Assembly: GCA_946222725.1 (NCBI GenBank)
Contig: CAMIHT010000016.1
Span: 1 to 14,289, forward strand
DNA: 14,289 nt
Direction: 5' to 3'
DNA from: Actinotignum schaalii
GTDB lineage: Bacteria; Actinomycetota; Actinomycetes; Actinomycetales; Actinomycetaceae
The notes under the pieces are model-generated. The model made no database searches. It had not been told where the DNA came from and saw nothing but the letters and a program-made list of their open reading frames with translations. Position numbers and translations under genes: made by a program. This document shows, one piece after another, positions 7,788-14,289 of this stretch; within the stretch, counting starts at the first letter, position 1; the number at the start of each line of letters is the position of its first letter.

Positions 7788-9949
7788 GTACCGCATTTGA
7801 TTTCGGAGCTTCCTACCGTGCCCTCGCCCCCATCGGTCGCGGTGCCTCCGGAGTGGTGTACGAGGGGGAGCGCAAGGATGACGGCACTCGCGTTGCTATT
7901 AAATTCCTGCGCGACGAATACGTGGGTGACCCGGAAATTCTGCGGCGCTTCATTACCGAACGCTCCGTCCTCACCCAGCTCAGCCACCCCCATATCGTTG
8001 GGGTGCATGACCTGGTGGCCGACGGCGGCAAACTCGGCATCGTTATGGAGTACGCGCCCGGCCCCAACCTGCGCGAATACCTTGCCGAGCACGGTCCCTT
8101 AGCGCCCGAAGATGCCCTGGATCTCACCCGCCAGGTGGTTGAAGCATTGCAGAGCGCACACGCGGAGGGCGTCGTCCATCGCGATATTAAACCGGACAAT
8201 ATTATTTTGACCGCGCTCGCGCCAGCCGCGGCGAGCGCGCCGGAAGGAGCCGCCGCAGCAGACAAAAACACGCTGCTTCCGGGCCGAAAAAAACTACGCG
8301 GGCGCGCCGAAGCGGAGAACCGTTTCAACGTCAAAGTAACAGACTTTGGTATTGCCGCGATTATCGGTACCGGCTCGAAAACTACGAGCATCGTGGGAAC
8401 CCCGGATTATATGGCTCCGGAACTCATCGCGCAGGCGCGCGCCACCCCGAGCGTGGATATGTACGCGGTGGGCATCATGCTCTACGAGATGCTCACCGGG
8501 CGCACCCCCTTCGGTAGGGAGGGTCTCAACCCTTTCACTATTGCGCATCGCCACCTCACCGAGAAAATTGCTCCATTGGCCGGACTGGAAGAAAATACCG
8601 CAGCTCTTCTTGATGAGCTGGTGGGGAAGAACCCGGATACCCGGCCGGATGCCGCGCAGGTGCTCAGCAGATTGCCGGTCTGCCTGGAAGCAACTGCCGG
8701 CCAAGCACCTCTGGAGATCAATACCTCCGCACCGGCCTTTTATCCAGCCACCATGCTGGACGGTGCTTTCAGCGCCGCCGCACTCGCCCGCGAAGCGTTG
8801 GGCGCGGCTAATGATACTGAGAAAGAGGCGCCAGCCCGCCCCGCCGTTGTCCTTTCACGTGAGAGTTTAGGGGAGCTCGATGCTGCGCCGTCGGCCACCA
8901 TTATTAGTTCCGGCGCGGCACTGGACCTTAACTATGTGCCCGCGCCCGTGGTCGAACGTGAACCGAGCTTCTGGGAAAAAACCGGGAGCGTGATACGTGA
9001 GCACTGGATTCTCGTGACGCTGGGTGTCGTGACGCTCCTCGCGGCGATTGCTGGGGTGGTGTGGATGCTGTGGCCGCAGGCGGAAAGCGCCGATACCACT
9101 CCTACCGAACCGATCCAGGCGCGGCTGGAGGACCATCCGCTTCCCTCCGGGCTGTCGATTGTGCGCGAGGCGAAGTGGAATCCGCAACGCCAGGTCATCG
9201 ACTACACCGTCACCTATAAAACCGCGAAAAGTCCGATTGCGGGCACTGTGCTGGAGGTGATTCCCGCCCCGCAACCCAAGGATGAAGGTGGGGACACCGC
9301 TAAGAAGCACTCTGAGCGGCAGAACACGAAGGGATCGGGCGAGGCAGCGGCACCGCAATGCGCCGATGTGGTGTGGGATCGCGCCGGTAAACCTCATTCC
9401 AATGCCACAACCTCGCTCACGGCCCGCTGTGCCTGGACCGTGGAGGCTCCTACCATTACGGTGGGCCAGCCGGTGACCATTACCGCCACGGTGAGCTCGG
9501 ATTATGTTCCTGAAGACGAACAGGAACTTTCGCGGTGGCTCACCGAGGTTAGTGAGGCAACCGCGAAAGCAGCAGGGGACGAAACAGCTACCTCCACCGC
9601 CTATCCGCTCCAGCGCCTACGCTCCGTCAAGGTCATGGTGCCCCCGCGGATCCAGCAGGGGCAGCCGATTCCCATCAGCATTATCGGGGTGTGGCCCAAT
9701 GGTGAGAACGTGACGACGCCGCTCTACACCAGCCCCGCCAGCGGTGCCCCGACGAGTATCCTCTCCGACCTCACCGGCGGGGACACCGCGAATCTGCGCT
9801 TCACCGACCGCTGTTCCGGGGCGGTGACCATCAGCTCGGACGGCCACGCGGTTTCCGCGCTCTACCCGGCCCAATGCGAAATCGGTGCCGTTGTTGGTAA
9901 TTTCGACGCCACTCCCGCCACCATTGCCATTACCGGCGCGGGCTCCTAG
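7784..9949 (+). CDS. Transmembrane Ser/Thr protein kinase (Hanks type) with a non-PASTA outer domain
   Basis: The ATG overlaps the stop of the EssC-like gene (ATGA), so the two are translationally coupled. The cytoplasmic kinase domain covers about residues 11-300: Gly-rich loop G18-RGAS-G23, ATP-anchoring K40, alpha-C E59, catalytic loop H132-R-D134-IKPDN, D187-F-G, and A211-P-E. All catalytic residues are present, so it should be active. The activation segment carries Thr/Ser residues (T196-S202, T206) suited to autophosphorylation. The HRD-to-DFG interval is 53 residues, against about 18-20 in PknB, because of an Ala-rich then basic insertion (about 143-182). One membrane helix (408-430) leads to an outer domain of about 290 residues with four cysteines and beta-rich, Ig-like character. 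No PASTA repeats are present. The likely role is phosphorylation of T7SS components, with the FHA domain encoded next door as the natural reader (inference). Confidence 0.93.
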   Translation: MSTAFDFGASYRALAPIGRGASGVVYEGERKDDGTRVAIKFLRDEYVGDPEILRRFITERSVLTQLSHPHIVGVHDLVADGGKLGIVMEYAPGPNLREYLAEHGPLAPEDALDLTRQVVEALQSAHAEGVVHRDIKPDNIILTALAPAAASAPEGAAAADKNTLLPGRKKLRGRAEAENRFNVKVTDFGIAAIIGTGSKTTSIVGTPDYMAPELIAQARATPSVDMYAVGIMLYEMLTGRTPFGREGLNPFTIAHRHLTEKIAPLAGLEENTAALLDELVGKNPDTRPDAAQVLSRLPVCLEATAGQAPLEINTSAPAFYPATMLDGAFSAAALAREALGAANDTEKEAPARPAVVLSRESLGELDAAPSATIISSGAALDLNYVPAPVVEREPSFWEKTGSVIREHWILVTLGVVTLLAAIAGVVWMLWPQAESADTTPTEPIQARLEDHPLPSGLSIVREAKWNPQRQVIDYTVTYKTAKSPIAGTVLEVIPAPQPKDEGGDTAKKHSERQNTKGSGEAAAPQCADVVWDRAGKPHSNATTSLTARCAWTVEAPTITVGQPVTITATVSSDYVPEDEQELSRWLTEVSEATAKAAGDETATSTAYPLQRLRSVKVMVPPRIQQGQPIPISIIGVWPNGENVTTPLYTSPASGAPTSILSDLTGGDTANLRFTDRCSGAVTISSDGHAVSALYPAQCEIGAVVGNFDATPATIAITGAGS

Positions 9950-9993
9950 CGGATACGAAGCGACATCATAGAGAAGCTGGGCGCGGGCGCGTT
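9950..9993. terminator. Convergent intergenic spacer, possible weak terminator
   Basis: The 44 bases between two converging stop codons contain a GC-rich segment (CGCGGGCGCG) directly followed by TTTT at about 9992-9995. The only stem I can draw is three base pairs (CGC/GCG with a GGGC loop), so a terminator here is suggested mainly by gene orientation. Confidence 0.25.
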
Positions 9994-11361
9994 TTAGTCT
10001 TTGAGACGGCGCCCCACCGCGAGCGCTAATCCGGCTCCGCCCAGCAGCACCGCGAGCGCCAGGCCCGCAGCAGAGCTCGCTCCGGTGCGTTGCAACGGGG
10101 TCGGGCGCGGCGTGTGCACATTCACCGGCGGGCGCGGCGTGCTCACCGAGGGCGGTGCGCTGGGAACACTCGGAGTGCTCGGAACTGTGGGAGTGCTGAC
10201 AGTCGCTGGTGCGGTAGGTGTAGGCGACGGCTCCGGCTGTGCGCATAGCGTGATCACCGCGGCGGCTTGATCGCAGCCGTCCTCACCAATACCGCTGAGG
10301 TCATACGTGACCGCGGGATTGGCGTAGAGGGCATAGGTGTAGGCATACCAATCGCCTGCCCCTAATGAGCCTTCAATATCTGTCCCGATAAGATCGCTGC
10401 GTCCGGTTTCCTTCGTGACCACGCATTGCGGTGAGCCGGTCAGACCGGCATCCGTCACCCTTTCGCGTGCCGCGGCATTCACCGCCGGATCGCTGAGCGA
10501 ATAGACGGGCAGATCACCCATGCGGCCCCACTCAAATTCTTGTAGACTCTGGCAGCCTTCGATATACGAACCGGGCCCGCCGCCTTCCTGCGAGCATTTC
10601 CATAGTTTATTCGTGGCCCGCACGGGAAGTACGGTTACCTCCGATTGCACCGCCACATCACCTTCCACGCGGAGCGTGTAGACGCCCGGGCCTTGCAATC
10701 CGAAAGAATATTCGTCGTACAGGGCCATATTCCCAACCACGCCGTCGTAGGCCTGGTACGACGGCGGATCTGTGGACATGGCTATATCGGCTTTCATATG
10801 CCACACCCCTAGATTCTCATCCTCGAAATTCGGCCCGATATGTGGATACCAGGGGAAAGTTTCGGGATCCCGGCCGGGATTGAGCTCGGGATCAACGGTA
10901 ACTGTCCCTTGCTCACCTCGGCGTACATTCCAGATGGGCAACTCCTGATTCACGGGAACGGTGGGAACCGTCCAGTGCTTCTCCCAATCGAAATCAGGCT
11001 GCGCCTGGAGGGCCTCGAGAGTGTCGTGGTCCGGAACACCGGTCACCGTGATGTGTACGTTCTCCAGTACCGTAGGAACAAAAACAGCCACGCCCTGCGC
11101 GCTTTGGATATGATCCGAGGAACCCAGCAGACGGGCTACCTGAACCGTGTAGCTCACATGGGCGACGTCGCCCACCTTCTCCACGCAGGTATCCCCGCCG
11201 CGGCAATTCACCCCGCCACCGGTAGGATTCACGACGTTTCCGGCAACGGTGAGGCGCGGGTCAGGCCCACCCGCTGTCGCGGTGGCGGGAAGGAAAATGC
11301 CGGCGCCGGCCAGCGCGGCGGCAAGGGCGAGACGCCCGAACGTGGCTGCGTGAGTGGCCAT
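9994..11361 (-). CDS. Secreted cell-wall-anchored protein with a sortase-like tail
   Basis: The 455-residue protein starts at the ATG at 11361, chosen because it opens directly onto a signal peptide (MATHAATFGRLALAAALAG..., probable cleavage after A30 in an ATA|GG context). A GGGGG stretch just upstream may serve as ribosome binding site. The mature part (31 to about 370) is beta-rich with several cysteines and no family I recognise. A Pro/Thr/Ser/Val-rich stretch (about 380-422) resembles a wall-spanning region. The C-terminus has the three parts of a sorting signal: LQRTG (423-427), a hydrophobic Ala/Leu/Gly/Val helix and a basic RRLKD tail. The pentapeptide departs from LPXTG and from the LAXTG of class E sortases, so covalent anchoring is probable rather than certain; it may simply remain membrane-held. 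The gene is convergent with the kinase gene and not in that operon, so a link to the T7SS-like system is unproven. Confidence 0.85.
   Translation of the reverse strand: MATHAATFGRLALAAALAGAGIFLPATATAGGPDPRLTVAGNVVNPTGGGVNCRGGDTCVEKVGDVAHVSYTVQVARLLGSSDHIQSAQGVAVFVPTVLENVHITVTGVPDHDTLEALQAQPDFDWEKHWTVPTVPVNQELPIWNVRRGEQGTVTVDPELNPGRDPETFPWYPHIGPNFEDENLGVWHMKADIAMSTDPPSYQAYDGVVGNMALYDEYSFGLQGPGVYTLRVEGDVAVQSEVTVLPVRATNKLWKCSQEGGGPGSYIEGCQSLQEFEWGRMGDLPVYSLSDPAVNAAARERVTDAGLTGSPQCVVTKETGRSDLIGTDIEGSLGAGDWYAYTYALYANPAVTYDLSGIGEDGCDQAAAVITLCAQPEPSPTPTAPATVSTPTVPSTPSVPSAPPSVSTPRPPVNVHTPRPTPLQRTGASSAAGLALAVLLGGAGLALAVGRRLKD
10081..10095 (-). other. Non-canonical sortase motif LQRTG
   Basis: These five codons precede a hydrophobic stretch and a positively charged end. 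The position is exactly where LPXTG would sit, with Gln in place of Pro at the second residue. Confidence 0.5.
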
Positions 11362-11494
11362 GGGTACCCCCGTGGAAAATAATTCCCGATGCGGCGTCAA
11401 CTGTGAAACCACATTGAGAAACGGCGTGATATGCGGGTGGTAATCCCGCACTTAGTTTCATACTACGCCTTAGTAAATTAATATGTTCGGGTTC
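11362..11494 (-). promoter_or_regulatory. Upstream region of the surface-protein gene with two inverted repeats
   Basis: This 133-base spacer, read on the minus strand, lies between the ung stop and the surface-protein start. It holds an AT-rich block (about 11474-11484), a short inverted repeat TACTA/TAGTA (11461-11475) and a stronger repeat TGCGGG/CCCGCA with a seven-base loop (11432-11450). A TTGACG -35-like hexamer occurs at 11400-11395, but no good -10 sits 16-18 bases downstream, so I do not assign a promoter. The 6-bp stem lacks a following T-run on the minus strand, which argues against an intrinsic terminator for ung and leaves an operator as an option. Confidence 0.35.
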
Positions 11495-12163
11495 CTAGGG
11501 TAGCCGCCAATCCACCGGACTGGCACCCTGCTCGGCCAGCAGTGCATTGGCCCGCGAGAAAGGCTTGGAGCCGAAGAAACCGCGGGAGGCTGAAAGTGGC
11601 GAGGGGTGCGGACTGGCGATGACCGGGGTGTCTCCCAGCAGCGGGCGCAGCTCCTGAGCATTGCGGCCCCACAAAATTGCTACGAGCGGTTTCCCGCGTG
11701 CCGCGAGAGTGCGTATCGCATGATCGGTGACCTTCTCCCAGCCGCGCCCCCGGTGAGAATTAGCGTTATTGGGGGTCACGGTCAGCACTCTGTTGAGCAG
11801 CATCACACCCTGCTCGCACCACGGCGTGAGGTCACCGCTGCTGGGAAGCGGGGCTCCAACGTCGTCGTGCAATTCCCGGAAAATATTGACGAGCGAGCGC
11901 GGTGGGGCCACATTCGGTGCCACACTAAAGGAAAGCCCCACCGCATTACCGGGGGTGGGGTAGGGGTCCTGACCCACAATGAGCACTTTGACGGCATCCA
12001 GGGGATAGGTAAAAGCGCGCAGCACATTTTTGCCCGCGGGAAGATAGCCGCGTCCGGCCGCGTTCTCTTCGCGTAAGAACGTGCCCATCTCGTGAATGAT
12101 AGGTTCAACAGGGGCGAGAGCCCGCGCCCAATCGGGGCTGATGATTTCGGAAAGAGGCTGCAT
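11495..12163 (-). CDS. ung: Uracil-DNA glycosylase, family 1
   Basis: The 222-residue enzyme removes uracil from DNA to start base-excision repair. It carries the water-activating motif GQDPYP (64-69, catalytic D66), followed by [12 protein letters not shown], a variant of the [12 protein letters not shown] common in actinobacteria. It also has LLNRVLTV, where many homologues read LLNTVLTV, and the DNA-intercalation motif HPSPLS (186-191). Length is normal for the family. The ATG at 12163 begins MQPLSEI, as expected. The frame stays open further upstream, but that part runs antisense through the neighbouring gene and is not family-like. No Shine-Dalgarno sequence sits at normal distance. A TACTCT -10-like hexamer six bases before the ATG suggests a leaderless message (inference). 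The surface-protein gene downstream on the same strand is 133 bases away and probably separately controlled. Confidence 0.96.
   Translation of the reverse strand: MQPLSEIISPDWARALAPVEPIIHEMGTFLREENAAGRGYLPAGKNVLRAFTYPLDAVKVLIVGQDPYPTPGNAVGLSFSVAPNVAPPRSLVNIFRELHDDVGAPLPSSGDLTPWCEQGVMLLNRVLTVTPNNANSHRGRGWEKVTDHAIRTLAARGKPLVAILWGRNAQELRPLLGDTPVIASPHPSPLSASRGFFGSKPFSRANALLAEQGASPVDWRLP
12153..12157 (+). promoter_or_regulatory. Ribosome binding site for the DUF3263 gene, inside ung
   Basis: AGAGG lies seven bases before the GTG at 12165 and supports that start over the in-frame ATGs at 12096 and 12141. It overlaps the first codons of ung on the other strand. Confidence 0.55.
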
Positions 12164-12164
12164 A

Positions 12165-12512
12165 GTGTCAGAGTACCGGAGTGAGGAACCTCCTTTTGCG
12201 AGCGCGCCTTCGAGCGAGGGTAGCGGAGAAGCTGCCTGGGAGGATTTCCTGCGCGGTGCCGGGCCTGCCTTGCACGACGACGAGCTGCGCGTCCTCACCA
12301 CGGAGATGCGCTGGCGGGTCGTGTACCGCACGAAAACTGAGGCAATTCGGGCCTTGGGCATGACTCCCACCCGCTACTACCTCATTCTGTCCGGCATTCT
12401 CAATAACCCGCGTGCTGAAGTGGAGTATCCGGATGTGGTGCGGGCTATTACTCGTTTGCGGGATCTGCGCGATAAGGAACGCGGCGGCCGCGGCGGAAAA
12501 CAGCTAGGCTAG
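12165..12512 (+). CDS. DUF3263 family small protein
   Basis: From the GTG the protein has 115 residues. After an acidic Ser/Pro-rich N-terminus, about residues 22-105 match the DUF3263 pattern: a predicted helix around [11 protein letters not shown], then [23 protein letters not shown] and a C-terminal helix with LRDLRDKER. The helical layout with a TPTRYY core resembles a helix-turn-helix, so DNA binding is plausible, but the family's function is not established to my knowledge. Four bases separate its stop from the LytR_C gene, so the two form a small operon. That pairing upstream of groEL is common in actinobacteria, from memory of such genomes. Its promoter must lie inside ung. Confidence 0.85.
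   Translation: MSEYRSEEPPFASAPSSEGSGEAAWEDFLRGAGPALHDDELRVLTTEMRWRVVYRTKTEAIRALGMTPTRYYLILSGILNNPRAEVEYPDVVRAITRLRDLRDKERGGRGGKQLG
12170..12175 (-). promoter_or_regulatory. Possible -10 element for leaderless ung transcript
   Basis: TACTCT on the minus strand ends six bases before the ung ATG. This is the TANNNT spacing typical of leaderless actinobacterial genes. No convincing -35 is present. An AAAAGGAGG run on this strand is 25 bases from the ATG with no start codon at usable spacing, so it probably reflects the DUF3263 coding sequence opposite. Confidence 0.3.
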
Positions 12513-12516
12513 CCGT

Positions 12517-13143
12517 GTGGCAGGAAAGTACCCAGTAGACGAATTTGATATCGCGGCGCGCCAGCGCACAACCCGCGGGGCGCACCGTAAGCGCGAATCC
12601 TCGGTGAGGTGGTGGATCGCGCTTATCGCTATCCTCATTCTTGCCCCGGCTCTCGGGTACGGCATTGTCAAAATGAACCAGATTTCAGTAGCGCCACCCT
12701 CCCAGAAACCGAGCGTGAGCGCACCGGCCCAGTCCGCAACGCCAGCGCCCGAAGCGGGCACTGAAGGATCGGGCGCGGAAGGCAGCCCTGCTCCCGCTTC
12801 GGAGGCACCGGCGCCCGCGGAAGAAGCTTCACCATCAGCTTCCCCGACTCCGGCCGCTGAGGTGGATCACAACCGTTCCACCCTCATCCTCAACGCCTCC
12901 GGGATTTCCGGGTATGCTGCCGCCCATCAGCGCCAACTCACCGAAGCGGGCTTCACTACCACCTCGATCGGTAACTACCAGCACGCGGCGCCGGCGCACT
13001 CCCAGATTTTCTATCCGGCGGCCGCTGATCTACCCACCGTGGAAGCCATTGGTGCCGAATTGGGAATCACCGATTTCGTTGAAAACGCCAGCGCGAGCGG
13101 AGATAGCATCGTCGTCGTGCTGGCGGGAGATACCCGCGGCTAA
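12517..13143 (+). CDS. Membrane-anchored LytR C-terminal (LytR_C) domain protein
   Basis: The 208-residue protein has a basic cytoplasmic N-terminus (1-31), one membrane helix (about 32-51), a Pro/Ala/Ser/Glu-rich linker (about 60-114) and a LytR_C domain (about 119-205). The domain is recognised from LILNASG followed by SGYAAAHQRQLTEAGF, a later QIFYP strand and a final VVVLAGD. It lacks the catalytic LCP domain that normally precedes LytR_C in cell-wall polymer ligases, so it is a stand-alone accessory domain on the outer face of the membrane, perhaps binding peptidoglycan or helping LCP enzymes (inference). The GTG start lies four bases after the DUF3263 stop, with only a weak ribosome binding site, consistent with translational coupling. 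A palindrome 38 bases downstream may end the transcript. Confidence 0.88.
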   Translation: MAGKYPVDEFDIAARQRTTRGAHRKRESSVRWWIALIAILILAPALGYGIVKMNQISVAPPSQKPSVSAPAQSATPAPEAGTEGSGAEGSPAPASEAPAPAEEASPSASPTPAAEVDHNRSTLILNASGISGYAAAHQRQLTEAGFTTTSIGNYQHAAPAHSQIFYPAAADLPTVEAIGAELGITDFVENASASGDSIVVVLAGDTRG

Positions 13144-13181
13144 AGAACCGCACGTCAAGATTCCCGGCTTCGCCAGCCGCT

Positions 13182-13210
13182 AAAACTTGAGCGCTTCCCA
13201 CTCAAGTTTT
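13182..13210. terminator. 10-bp palindrome: terminator after the LytR_C gene and/or HAIR (HspR) operator
   Basis: AAAACTTGAG (13182-13191) and CTCAAGTTTT (13201-13210) pair perfectly around a nine-base loop. The T-run belongs to the stem, as in a weak bidirectional terminator. The core CTTGAGC-N7-ACTCAAG (13186-13206) also matches the HspR operator consensus CTTGAGT-N7-ACTCAAG at 13 of 14 bases with exact spacing. Position favours a terminator; sequence fits HAIR. Confidence 0.55.
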
Positions 13211-13302
13211 CGGGACGCTCATCCGGAGCTAGGTGCGCGGAATTGCGGGCATATCGCGTTTTTCTGGCGGGTGGCTGCTGCGTCGTCGTACCTGAACCAC
13301 AG

Positions 13303-13329
13303 CTTGCACTCACGCCTAGAGAGTGCCAG
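13303..13329 (+). promoter_or_regulatory. CIRCE operator 1 (HrcA)
   Basis: CTTGCACTC-N9-GAGTGCCAG keeps the 9-9-9 layout of CIRCE (TTAGCACTC-N9-GAGTGCTAA), with seven of nine consensus bases in each arm. It overlaps the -35 and -10, so HrcA binding would block RNA polymerase. Confidence 0.8.
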
Positions 13330-13332
13330 AAT
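13304..13332 (+). promoter_or_regulatory. groEL promoter (sigma-A type)
   Basis: The -35 TTGCAC (13304-13309) and -10 CAGAAT (13327-13332) are separated by 17 bases, which puts the transcription start near 13339. The first CIRCE covers most of this promoter and the second sits at the predicted start site. Confidence 0.6.
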
Positions 13333-13337
13333 CTCTG

Positions 13338-14289
<952 letters not shown>

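Noticed and set aside
7784..9949. PknB orthologue with PASTA repeats
   Set aside because: The outer domain has no PASTA pattern, and the neighbours are not the usual cell-division genes (pbpA, rodA, pstP).
9617..10246. Minus-strand open frame across the kinase 3' end and the surface-protein tail
   Set aside because: It lies in a different frame from both supported genes and its composition is a shadow of GC-rich coding sequence.
11362..11451. Upstream ATG at 11451 for the surface protein
   Set aside because: It would put 30 non-hydrophobic residues before a clear signal peptide; the ATG at 11361 starts exactly at the signal peptide.
12096..12164. Earlier ATG starts (12096, 12141) for the DUF3263 protein
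   Set aside because: They lie antisense in ung without a better ribosome binding site; AGAGG seven bases before the GTG at 12165 is the best fit.
12164..12370. N-terminal extension of uracil-DNA glycosylase to 12370
   Set aside because: The extra residues are the antisense of the DUF3263 gene and do not resemble the glycosylase family; length and homology fit the start at 12163.

Overview
The window comes from a high-GC actinobacterium, most likely an Actinomycetaceae-type organism (inference, no search run). Supporting points are the actinobacterial order ung / DUF3263 / LytR_C-domain protein / stand-alone groEL, a GQDPYP-type uracil-DNA glycosylase, frequent GTG starts, strong GC bias at third codon positions, and a CIRCE-controlled groEL.

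Region 1 (1-9949, plus strand) is one tightly packed transcription unit of four genes. First is a large helical, Pro/Ala/Ser-rich protein that enters from the left edge. It is followed by a single-pass membrane protein with a type 1 periplasmic-binding-protein-like outer domain, a 1419-residue EssC-type FtsK/SpoIIIE ATPase (ubiquitin-like N-terminus, FHA domain, two membrane helices, three ATPase modules), and a transmembrane Ser/Thr kinase with an unusual outer domain. Start/stop overlaps (GTGA and ATGA) join genes 1-2 and 3-4; 84 bases with a hairpin separate genes 2 and 3. This looks like the membrane and signalling part of a type VII secretion (T7SS)-like system. The kinase plus FHA domain suggests phospho-control of the motor, and the binding-protein-like domain could be a sensor or structural partner. 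No WXG100 substrate, EccB/EccD/EccE, EsaA/EssA/EssB, phosphatase or mycosin gene lies inside the window; any would have to be further left.

Region 2 (9994-11361, minus strand) holds a secreted protein with a signal peptide, a Pro/Thr/Ser wall-spanning stretch and a non-canonical sortase-like tail (LQRTG). It converges on the kinase gene.

Region 3 (11495-13143) is conserved core sequence: ung on the minus strand, and a divergent DUF3263 gene followed by a membrane-anchored LytR_C protein. The ung and DUF3263 start codons are one base apart.

Region 4 (13144-14289) is a 321-base regulatory region followed by groEL, cut by the right edge. It holds a palindrome that fits both a HAIR (HspR) operator and a terminator, a sigma-A-type promoter, and two tandem CIRCE (HrcA) operators.

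The best candidate for an under-described system is the T7SS-like operon in region 1, because a binding-protein-like receptor, an FHA-bearing secretion motor and a receptor-type kinase are encoded together.
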